From Siphlonurus alternatus (taxonomy: Eukaryota; Arthropoda; Insecta; Ephemeroptera; Siphlonuridae), in contig OX463783.1 in assembly GCA_949825025.1 (NCBI GenBank), forward strand, positions 11,133,628-11,197,627: a DNA stretch of 64,000 bases, written 5' to 3'. A model generated the notes under the pieces. It ran no database searches. It was not told where the DNA came from and saw only the letters and a program-made list of their open reading frames with translations. Within the stretch, counting starts at the first letter, position 1. Every line of letters starts with the position of its first letter. Below, piece by piece: positions 35,928 to 45,803 of the stretch. A program made the position numbers and the translations under genes.

Positions 35928-38099
35928 TAACAATAATTTAACTTTTGCTCCATGATTTTTGACAGATGAATTTTCATTTTATTAATTAATTTTGAATTTT
36001 TATATTGTACAGGTCAACGAATGTTTAAGTCATATTTCTATAATAATAATAATAATAAATATTACTATCTACTCATAAATACTTCTGATCACCTTATCAA
36101 TGATATAGATACTTAGCTATTGCTACTGTAGCTATGAACAGGCACTCTCTCTGAAAGACCTTTTTTTTTATTGAAAAACTTCAATACAGTATATATAAAA
36201 TATTTACTTGACAATTACGATTGCTGCTAAATATGAGGTACGGTTTGAATTGCATTACAGAGCTGCATGCCTCCTATTGGTTGGAATATGTGCTGGTTGG
36301 TTAAACCATCTTCTTTTTAGATATACAGTAAAAACTTGTTATTACGTCAAGTCAAGGGACCCAGGAAATTGGGTTTACCTTATATCACGTTTTTCCTATA
36401 CCTGCAATACTAATTATTTTTTACGGGACCTTTACTCCGTCACTCAATATTGAGTTTTTACCATATAACAAGTTACGTAATAACAAGTTTTTACTGTATT
36501 TTTTAAACTTGCTTTACAATGCACGATTTTTTTTATGTCCATTACTATAGAAAATAGCAATGTCAATTTATTGGGCGGAATATTTAGTGTGAATTAAATT
36601 ATCAAGTAAGAAAGATTTAATTCTGCTGTAAAAATGTTAGAATATTTAGAGAATCAGTACTCTTATTATAGTTGTTGATGTGTAGTTTTTTCGGCAGTTA
36701 GGTGTGTTGGATTAAATTTTAAATAATGTGAGACATTTTCTGGCTTGTTTTAGATCTGAACACTAATCAAATCAGAAAACCAGTGCTGCCACCTAGGACT
36801 AAACCCAAAAAAACACTTAGTATTGAAAATTCATCGGAAGAAGGTGACCATTTTAATTCAGAAATGAAGTCTCTGCCAAATTCAATAGTAAAATTAGAAA
36901 ATGAAGAAACTGTATATCAATGTAGGGTTTGTCAAACATATTTCTTCTCAAGGTTATCTATTTTAAGACATGTTTCAAAAATTCATAATCAGAATGAAAC
37001 ATTACTCTCTTGTGCCTTTTGCGATATAAAATTTGAATTAAATAACAAATTGCTTGAACATGTACATAGTATACACAATGATTTTAGATATCAATATAAA
37101 TGCAAGCAATGTATATTTGCCTATAAAGATAATGAATGTTTCCGAAAACATAAATATAGGGATCATCCTAAAAAACCAAGGGAACTAAAGTTTTCCTGTG
37201 CTTCTTGTAGTAAAAAATTTTATAGGGCATGTGACTTGAAGAAACACAAGGAAATTTCACATGGTAACACGCACTTACGTCCATTTAAATGTAACCACTG
37301 CTCTGCTCAATTTGAAAGAAAAGCCAGCTTAAATCATCATGTTCGTTTTAAACATACTGAAAGTAAATCATTTTCATGTCATATTTGTGGTCGCAGATTT
37401 AATTTTCAGTGTAATTTAAAATCACATCTTGATAGTGTACACAATGAAAATAGATCACGAATATTTAAATGTGAGTTATGTCCAAAATCATTTAAGACTA
37501 CTGCCAGTTTGCGGACGCATGTACTAATTCACAAAAATCGTAACAAATTGTCATGTGGGCATTGTAATGTAACTTCAATTTCAAAGAGAAATTTAATGCT
37601 GCATATTCAAAGTTTCCATAGTTCTGATGTGAATTATCATAAGTTTGAAATCTGTAAAAAATCTTATAAAACCTTAAAAAATTTAGCAAATCATAAACAT
37701 TACATGCACTTTGCTGGACGTAGATTTGCTTGTGAGGAGTGTGGAAAGAAATTTAAACGTGCATCACATTTAAAAGGACATGTTGACAGCTACCATGGAG
37801 ATAGAACAATAATTTATAAATGTGAAGTATGTCCAGGTATTCAGTTTAAAACACAACGCAGCTTGATACAACATAAATATCGCAAACATCCAATTAACAA
37901 GAGTAAAGAAAAGTCATTTACCTGTGCTCACTGCGGTCAAACCTTTGGAGTTAAACTGATAATAAAAGAACACATAGAAAGGTTTCATAGAAAATGTTAT
38001 TATAATTGTAAACTATGTTCAAAAAAGTTTAAAGTTATAAGGAGTTTTCGGGCACACATGAAATTACATAAATTACAGCAAAACTCAAATAATGCATAA
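30751..38099 (+). CDS. ZAD-type zinc-finger protein, form with 13-finger 3' end
   Basis: Exons 30751-30867, 31754-33055, 33661-33736, 34075-34170, 34503-34553 and terminal exon 36754-38099. All borders are GT/AG; 2988 nt give 995 residues. ATG at 30751 opens MDMSAYCRLCSG; an acceptor-like AG just upstream suggests a 5'UTR exon. Residues 7-75 look like a ZAD: CxxC (C7, C10), then CLSC within GACLSCIELIGQWIIFCNRC, a dimerisation domain typical of arthropod C2H2 proteins. Next is a long Ser/Lys-rich linker with a basic patch and KVRF (233-236), then a Ser/Asp stretch. The last exon encodes twelve intact C2H2 fingers (from YQCRVCQTYF to YNCKLCSKKF) and one degenerate finger (ninth, FEICKKSYKT, first Cys lost). 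Likely a sequence-specific nuclear DNA-binding factor; the orthologue is not recognised. The first five exons are shared with two alternative ends. Confidence 0.88.
31367..31532. mobile_element. hAT-type MITE, second CAGGCGCGGATCCA copy
   Basis: CAAGCGCAGATCCA (left) and TGGATCCGCGCCTG (right), with two G-runs inside. The flanking 8-mers ATGTACAT and ATATACAA agree at six of eight bases, so the duplication is decayed. It lies in intron 1 of the ZAD gene. Confidence 0.7.
34231..34450. mobile_element. Palindromic MITE in a ZAD-gene intron
   Basis: TATATTGATGGTGTTCCGTC with AAAAACGACTA is mirrored by TAGTCATTTTTGACGGAACA then CCATCGATATATA. The core includes CTATGGGTTTTCAGGTATA and its mirror. 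It fills most of the intron 34171-34502. Confidence 0.85.
35869..35924. repeat. GA microsatellite
   Basis: About 54 bp of GA dinucleotides in the last intron before the 13-finger exon. Confidence 0.95.
36324..36499. mobile_element. MITE with TACAGTAAAAACTTGTTA ends
   Basis: TACAGTAAAAACTTGTTATT with ACGT is mirrored by ACGTAATAACAAGTTTTTAC with TGTA. TA at both ends fits a Tc1/mariner-type target. It lies about 255 bp before the acceptor at 36753. Confidence 0.75.
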
Positions 38100-38345
38100 T
38101 CCATGTATCCAACCTATAAAACTTAATTCCATAGGTTAAGAGAAGAGATTTGGTTATTTGATTCCTGAATTAAGATTTTTTTTCTTGAAGTATTAAATAT
38201 GTTTATGAAGGGGCATTCACTAAGCACTAAGATTTTAATTTAGATATTGAAAATTGATTATGATTACTAAAATATTGACTAAAATTGAGATTAAAAATGT
38301 ATGATACTTTAGGTCTTGACAGTGTTCCCTTATATTACCTGTAAT

Positions 38346-40273
38346 CAGTGATAAAAGTGTGACGGAACGGTCCGGAACGCCGATCCGGTTAAAGAAATTT
38401 AGGCGGAACGCAGTTCCACCTGGAAGAGTGGATCGAAATTGAAAGAAACTGGGTATTTTCTTAAAAATATAAAATTAAAATAAAATTTTGTCATGAAGAA
38501 ATTTTGAAAGTTTGAGAAAAAATTTCTCGCTTCGGTCACAATTCGTAGTCTTCTTCTTTAGACGATAATTTAAGATGCATTCATGTGTAAAGAAAACACC
38601 CACAGATTTCTAAAAGTTCGTGTATAACTGTATATATTATATATACCACATCATAATAATGATGATCGTCACTTCTGTTAATAATTCTTACTTGATTGTG
38701 AATTTTTTTTCATAATCAATTATTTCCTAAAGCTGCAACGTAAACATCATTTCCAAGGAAGAGAATGCGTAATGCGCGATTCCAATATAGAGTATATCAA
38801 CGTCAAAATTTTGTATTGCAGAAATGGACAGAGGGTGCAAAGTTTTCTCTTTCAGATTTTTTAAGAGTCCGGGAAGTATTGGTAAAAAGCTTTGGCGACG
38901 AGTTCGGGTTCGAACCCATGCTCCTTTTAGTCCCTATATCCTTTTATTAAGAAAGGCGTCAAGAGGCGTCGCCACTTTCTCTGTACTTTCAATATTTCTT
39001 TTTTAAAAATAGTTCCCGATCTCTAAAAAATCTGAAAAAAATCAGAGTAGCATAACTTTGTGCCCTCTGTCTATTTCTGCAATAAAATTTTTTGAAGTAG
39101 AAACTCCATCATTGCTACACTTGCATTTAATTCATCATCATAATTTTATTTTAAGCAAGCAAGCTGATTTTAATGTATTTATTTATTTTATTGAATTAAT
39201 TTCTCTCTCTGAGACTAGATCGGTGGAAAAGTGAAAAGTCAGTAAGTTTATCAATTTAATTATTATATTATAAAATAATTATGCTGTTTTCCAATTTTCA
39301 GCAATAAAAAAAATTATAATTATTTTCTGTTTCGTAACATATAATACTACTACTATTAAAAAATTAATTGCCAACTTTTGATTCTTCCACATTTGTGATT
39401 GAAAGCTTATTTTAATTTTGCTATCGTTTTAGGCAGTATTGAACAGCAGAGCTAAAACGATAAAAAAAAAAAATTAAATTAAGCTTTGATTAAAAAATGA
39501 GGAACCACCAAAAGTTGGCAAATTTACTTTTTACTTTTAATTTAAATGAAAAATTAACTATTTAAAATAGGGCAATTAAACTCATTTTAATGCATTATGG
39601 GTACCCTAAATATTTCACTGTCGTAACTTGTTTACTTAATTTTGTATTATTTTTAAGTGCGCGCAAATCGGGGAAATAGTTAGAATTAATGCAGCAAAAA
39701 AAAAAAAAAAACTGAAATCTCAAAATATTAAAAAATAATAATAATAATTAATAATAATAATAAATATAAAATTACTACTAAAGCATTAACAATTAAATTC
39801 TCCGTGTGATAGTATTTTTTACAATATTCTGCGCTTAGTGAACTAATTAAGAACTAAAACACTCCTAAGTTCAGATGTCTCGACTTTTGAATCCGACATA
39901 GAAAATAACTCGAGGTCTTCTATTTAAGTATGCACTAAATTTAAAAAAAAAAAAAAAAAAATGTAGGTTTGATGTGGCATTCGATCAAGTCTTAAGAGTT
40001 TTTAAATAATTGACAATGTATTAATTAACGCATAAAATCTCAATGCCAGCAAACATTTCTGACCTGCAGATATTTTTTTTATCAATTTTTCAAAATATAA
40101 TTTCGTACGTGATGGAAAATTGTATTAATAATGTAATTTAATTGTAGAAAAACATGAACTGCCACGCCCCTTTTTCTAAAAAAAATCAAGCCTGCGGCGG
40201 GCTACCCAGACCCCCAATGTGTGTTAGCTGATCATATAGTTCCGGCAAGATATCGAAACCACTTTTACCACTG
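38346..40273. mobile_element. Large non-autonomous hAT-type element
   Basis: Bounded by a perfect 8-bp duplication CCTGTAAT (38338-38345 and 40274-40281). Ends are CAGTGATAAAAGTG and CCACTTTTACCACTG, imperfect inverted repeats. Near the right end GCCACGCCCCTTTTTC and CGGCGGG match the element at 42083-43485. It has no transposase ORF and is interrupted by a family A MITE at 38784-39110. Confidence 0.8.
38784..39110. mobile_element. Palindromic MITE, family A, nested in the hAT element
   Basis: TTGCAGAAATGGACAGAGGG at the left and CCCTCTGTCTATTTCTGCAA at the right, with the family hallmark CAGAGTAGCATAACTTTG. Confidence 0.75.
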
Positions 40274-40400
40274 CCTGTAATTACATTAAAAAATGGAAAA
40301 AATCTTACTTCTTCATGCACAGTGCACAGCTGTTCATATTTGAAGCATACTTTTAACATAATTTAAGTTTTATTTGTTAAGCACAACAAGCATTGATAAA

Positions 40401-40779
40401 ATTAAAGGGACGGGACAATAAAAATAAGTATTTTTTATTTAAAAGTTACCCACTAACTGAGTATGAATACATGCCGCACGGTGGCGAGTGCCTCAGGGTA
40501 AACGTCCAGCGAGTAACTTCAGTGTGGATTGCTGACGTCAGCAATCATGAAAGGCAACATAGCTGCCTCTTTTCCATGTAACTCACTCCCCACTCCTCTT
40601 GTCCAGCCATACTCAGTGCGATGTTGCCTATGCCATTGCCCTGCGGCTGTCTGTATTTATTTAATTTTTATAAATTCAGGGGATGGTCCGAAAATGGAAA
40701 TTTACTCATTACTCGCATTAACATATCTTACATAAACTTTTTATGCATTCATGATTGCATTGTCCCATGTCCCTTTAAT
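40401..40779. mobile_element. MITE with ATTAAAGGGACNGGACAAT ends
   Basis: ATTAAAGGGACGGGACAAT is mirrored by ATTGTCCCATGTCCCTTTAA. The interior is less AT-rich than the flanks and includes the self-complementary ATTGCTGACGTCAGCAAT. ORFs in it are not conserved-looking. Confidence 0.65.
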
Positions 40780-41402
40780 ATCTCTCTAGCTTCTAACAAA
40801 TTTACCATCTTCTTTTGGTATAGTAAAAATGATTATAAGTAGATTTTTTTTTAAACTTTAAAATATGATATCAACAGTCTTCTTGACAGCAAATAAATCT
40901 GAGCAGAGCTATTATTTGATATCATTGTAAATACCGTGTATAATTTGTTTAAATATTTGCCAGACTTGCGTGTTTCTCTAGTTTGTATCCCTTAGAGTTG
41001 ATAGTTGTAAAAATGTAAACAAACAGTTACATTTTAATAATGCCTAATTGTATAGGAAGAATTGCTTGTTTTGGAGGGACAAGAAAAAAATATAAATAAT
41101 ATATTTATATTTTGAATTTGTAAAGTAATTTAAAAATTTTAAATTCAAAGTTTTAATAGCAAATTGACCATTTTTTTTTTTTTTTTAAATTAATTTTCTT
41201 AAATTTTGCATTAAAAGTTCTTTGACGGCAATAGACAGTACATAATTTTTTATTATTTCAAGTTGTATATATTTAGATATTTACACATTATTTTTTGCTC
41301 CTTTTTTTTTAAGCTTAGACTATCTGCCCTACTAAATAAAAAAGCTAATTATGAATTATGAGATAAATTGCAATGCATTAACATTGATAACGATTCTTGC
41401 AG

Positions 41403-41803
41403 ACGATGCTGTAGCATTTGGAATACAAGCCAAGAGGAATCCCAAAGTTAGGACTCTCTCACTAAAATCCATGGACAAATCATTACTCTCCAAGACTAAA
41501 AAATATTACTATAAGACTGAAAAACCTACTTTAGACATCCACTCTAGAAATTCTAAGCCAGTCAAATTATTAAAGACATTGAATTGTAAGCAAAAATTAC
41601 AAAAACAGCTTCTAATAACAGAAGAAATATATTACTGTGATTTTTGCAACTATTCTAATAAATCTGAAACTTACTTAGAAATTCACTCTGATACACTCCA
41701 CAATAGTGGGCCTTTTCACTGTAAAAATTGTACAAAAAAGTTTCCTATAAGAAAAGAATTAATATTTCACTTAAAAGAGCATTTTAAAAGAAAAAGAAGA
41801 TAA
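41403..41803 (+). CDS. Alternative terminal exon of the ZAD gene, two C2H2 fingers
   Basis: Acceptor TTCTTGCAG ends at 41402 and TAA closes at 41801-41803. The exon opens in phase 1 (G plus AC, Asp), as the exon at 36754 does, so it joins the common donor at 34553; the resulting protein would have 680 residues. It encodes a Lys-rich stretch and two C2H2 fingers, YYCDFCNYSNKSETYLEIH and FHCKNCTKKFPIRKELIFH. AATAAA near 41909 is a plausible poly(A) signal. It has no start codon in a convincing context of its own, and no other upstream exon is visible. The alternative reading, a separate gene or a decayed exon, is less likely given the intact frame. Confidence 0.7.
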
Positions 41804-42082
41804 GAGAAAAGCTAAAAATTCACTTTAAAGTTCTAAAAGCTATATCACACAAGCATTGTAAATAATAGTTTAAAATATTTTAACTCAATTTTTAATATAT
41901 TTTTATTGATAATAAATTCTATTATTCTGTAACTATTATATATAGGATTTGTATGTGTGTTTTATATGTTCTATTACAATATTATTCTATAGTGTGTATT
42001 TCTAATATTATTTTATATGTATGTACACTTTTTGTGTTTAATAAAAGACTAATAATAATTGATAACATTAACACAATATTAC

Positions 42083-43485
42083 CAGTGGTGAAAGTAAGCC
42101 GGTGCGCGCCAGTGTGGCGCACTGGTAAGACACTGATCGAAATTTACTAAAAAAATCAATAATTTTTAATGAAAAAAACAATATTTGCAAGTGTGAACAG
42201 ATCACATTATAAAACATTATAATCATGCTCAATGAATGACAGTTCTTGTACTCTGATTTTATTTATCTCACGAAGTTTTAACTTGCACTTTCTTTTAAAG
42301 TCAAAATTTTATACCAAAAATATAATTAAAATCTAGAGTACTCTATTTACGTTTATTATTTTTTTCATTGCATAAAAAATAAAAATAAATTAATAATTTG
42401 TAATATGAAATTGTTGCATTGTAAATAAATAGTAAGTGCTGGAGTAAAACATTATTATAAAAGACTATTACGATAAAAAAGTTAATTTTAATATTTTTTC
42501 TCATAAATGCCTTTTATATGGCGAGCCTGAGAACAGATTTATTTATTATATTATTTTTTTTTAAATAAAAGAAATATATATATATTTTTTTAAATATCTG
42601 TATGTTTAATACAGTGTATGTTGTAATTTTTATATAATATAACGTGATAATCATTAGCACTTTTTTTTAAATTGTAACCTTTCATCCTTTTGGAATATTT
42701 TGTTTAAATTAATTTTTGAGACATTTAAAACAATAATTTAATTGTTTAAAAAAATGTAACATTTATTAAATTATATAGCATTCTAAATTGTGAAACATAT
42801 TTTTATTGTATTAACACTGCTGCTATAAGACCATAAGGAACATTGAAGTGCTTATTTGTGATTTTCTTTCATATTAAAAATTATATTTAAATTTTCATTA
42901 GCCAACACAAGAAATATTTTTGAATTTTTTTTTATTAATTTAATGTGACACTATTTTTTTTAATTTTTTTTTTTTACTCAGTTAAAAGTTTGAATAAATA
43001 TTTAATTTTTCTTATTTTTTGGGTTAATTCTCTTATGGATTTTCAATATTTTTTTCCGGCTCCGTAAAAAAATATTTTATTTGTAAATCGAAAATCTATT
43101 AAAGAATTCATCATAGATTACGTTTTAATTGGTACCATAGATCAAATGAAGTTTTAGTAAAAAGTAAAAAGCTGTTTTCTGTGCCATAAATTTGCATGTT
43201 AAAATTTAAGCCTTCGAAACACCAACTTTGGGAATTTTTTAGTTTTCATTTCTCAATAGAGGGCAGGTTAAAATATTCTTAGAAAATAAATTCTTAAAAA
43301 AAATAATCGCTCACTCGACTTTAAATATTATAATTTTATAAAGCTTTAGTGCAACTTTTAAATAATAAAAAAAAAAAAAAGCCACGCCCCTTTTTCCAAA
43401 AAAATCACCCTTCCGGCGGGAGTTCGGGCCCTTCAGGTCTCTATCTGAAGCGCACTGGTAAGAAATTGGAACTACTTCACCACTG
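42083..43485. mobile_element. Non-autonomous hAT-type element, 1.4 kb
   Basis: A perfect 8-bp duplication AATATTAC lies at 42075-42082 and 43486-43493. Ends are CAGTGGTGAAAGTA and TACTTCACCACTG. GCGCACTGGTAAGA occurs near both ends. The subterminal GCCACGCCCCTTTTTCC is shared with 38346-40273. No transposase. Confidence 0.88.
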
Positions 43486-44057
43486 AATATTACATATATT
43501 ATATATATTATCTACTGTACTTATTCAATTCCAATGTTCTTTTTCCGTCATCAGTACAAAAAAATATCTAAAAAGTATTTGATATACTGTACTGATATAA
43601 TTTATATACTGTATCATGCATACTTATAATGTTAACATCTTATTTTCAAGTGAAAGTTGATTAAGTTAAAAAAAAATCATAATATATTTCTGATTATAAA
43701 TTAAATTAAGTCTGATTGAATAGCAAAAAATTATAATAAAAATATATAATACATTCACCCTGTTATAGTTTATGCTAAAATAAAATTTAGTGCACCAAAA
43801 AAAAAAATGTAACTCATTTATTTAATATTGAGCCCCCGTAAAAAAAAAAATCTGATAGACCACAATTCTAATTCATGCAAAATATTTTTGTCAGATCTTC
43901 AAGCTTCTAAAATAAAGCAATGACATTTTAATTTGTTATTTCTATTAAAAAAATATGTGAATTGTATAATGATAATTAATAATGTAATAATAAAAAATAC
44001 ATAACATGTAATTATATACATATATCATTTTTACCCTTGGTTTTAGTAAAAATAACC

Positions 44058-44735
44058 ATACAGGCCGATATTTAGCCTATCCAGTAAGAGTTATCTTGTG
44101 ACCATGCTTGCTTGGGCTTACCTAGTGTTGTAAAAAACGAAAGGAACTTCTGATGAGTGAACTTTCACAAGTTCACTTCGCGAACATTACAAAGTTCGCG
44201 AACATGTAAATAACCGGGAACGTTTGAATTCTGTACAAAAGTACACTTAATTCGATATTCAGCAAACTAAACAGCAAGATGTTCACATTTAATGACAATT
44301 AACTTCATGAAAGCAAGTTAAAGATATAACTTGAATAAATTTACCCTCGCAAAAAAGTAATTATTTTTTTTTGTCCTGTCATAGCCTTTGGGAGTTAAGA
44401 TATACATTTAGTATCGTGTCCTTTCATTTTTGGCACCCAAAATAGTAGTAATAGTTACAAATAAGGTGTTTTAATTCAAATTTCTATTTAATTTTAACTT
44501 TTTATTTAAGAACACAGATGTAACCAATCAGAACGCTGAAATTTACGCGGGATTTTTGAATTAGGTTTCACAAGTTCGCGAACGAACATTGCATGAGTGA
44601 ACTTTATATGTTCGCGAGCGAACTTCTTGAATGTTCGCAGTGAACTTTCACATTTTTACAACACTAGGCTTACCAGGCTCCCAGAACTCTTTCCTGCATT
44701 CTTCTGAGCTCTTACTACCAGATCTGTGCAGTAAT
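44058..44735 (-). mobile_element. 5S-derived SINE copy (tail part), split by a hAT element
   Basis: Two pieces, 44058-44122 and 44667-44735, together match the SINE tail in minus orientation (GTAAGAGTTATCTTGTGACC, then GGCTTACCAGGCTCCCAGAA). The 5S head is missing here. The interruption is the element at 44123-44666. Confidence 0.8.
44123..44666. mobile_element. hAT-type MITE inserted in a SINE
   Basis: Ends TAGTGTTGTAAAAA and TTTTTACAACACTA, with a perfect 8-bp duplication GGCTTACC at 44115-44122 and 44667-44674. The intact SINE copies carry this octamer once. The interior has repeated TTCGCGAAC palindromes. No ORF. Confidence 0.92.
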
Positions 44736-45077
44736 TAAACAAACTATAATATATATAATATGCAATACAGTCAAAAATAATAACTTATTTGGTTAAAATT
44801 TTAAATTATAATAGTATATATATAATTTGTCTGAATCATTATCAGTAAGCAGGATCAACCTCAATATTGTGTGTGCCTTTCTTTAAAAAATTTTTTGAGT
44901 GTTTATAGTTTATACCTTTGCTTCATTAGCTGGAGGTTTAGCTCCAATAAACAATAATCTCTTTTAAGAGATGCAAACTTGAAAAAAGAAAGAAAATCTC
45001 TTTAAATTCAAAAGCCATACCAAAATTAATTTGAATAAATTTTTAGCTGTCTCGAGAAATAATGTATTATTTAACCT

Positions 45078-45432
45078 TTAAGGGTAAGGTAACGCCACCA
45101 ATGTTAAAAAAAATCCCTCTCACAAAAATTCTGAAAAAAATTTAAAATGTTCTCCTCTATACCCCCTATCAGTACCTAAAATATCAGGTATACAAATACG
45201 ATCTAGTTTTTGAGTTATAAATTTTTAAAGTTGACTACTTTAACATGGAGAAATGAAACTCCCATGTTAAATTGGTCAACTTTAAAAATTCATAACTCAA
45301 AAACTAGATCGTATTTGTATACCTGATATTTTAGCTACTGATAGGGGGTGTAGAGGAGAACATTTTAAATTTTTTTCAGAATTTTTGTGAGAGGGATTTT
45401 TTTTAACATTGGTGGCGTTACCTTACCCTTAA
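45078..45432. mobile_element. TTAA MITE, family B
   Basis: TTAAGGGTAAGGTAACGCC to GGCGTTACCTTACCCTTAA. Arms of about 150 bp contain AACTAGATCGTATTTG and TAAAATGTTCTCCTCTA. Nearly identical to 51164-51517 and, inverted, to 54115-54469. Confidence 0.9.
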
Positions 45433-45803
45433 TGTAATAAACTGCAGTTTTTAGATTGCCTTGTTTGAGGGCATCTATGTACACTTGTCGCCTTGAAAAA
45501 TTTCCTACTTGCAGCCTTGTTATTTACTATGCTCTGTATTTACCATTCTTACAGAGTACGGTGATTAACAAGGTCGTAAAGGGAAATTTTCCAAAGCGAC
45601 AAGTGTACATAATAAAAATCAATACAGGATATAGTAGAAAAATAATCTTATCACCAAAGAATAATATAATTTTTTTTCCACATTTTTTTCGTGCCTTGTA
45701 TTCTTGATCTCCCAAATTTCCTTTGTTAAAAATGTGGACACAAAACTACTCAATATGTCATTGTTAATAATAATCTTCTTATGCTTGTCGTTTTTGTTCT
45801 CAG

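Larger units (their letters stand above)
38100..41402. other. Intron-like stretch between first and second alternative 3' ends
   Basis: No coding seen. It contains the 3'UTR of the 13-finger form (AATAAA-like sequence near 38468), a large hAT-type element (38346-40273) with a MITE inside, A/T runs, and a MITE at 40401-40779. Confidence 0.6.
41804..45803. other. Non-coding stretch between second and third alternative 3' ends
   Basis: No exon candidate seen. It is occupied by a hAT-type element (42083-43485), a SINE copy split by another hAT element (44058-44735), and a TTAA MITE (45078-45432). The remainder is AT-rich with A-runs. Confidence 0.6.

Noticed and set aside
38765..39006. Small ORFs beginning MDRGCKV
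   Set aside because: They lie within a family A MITE and recur with other copies of it.
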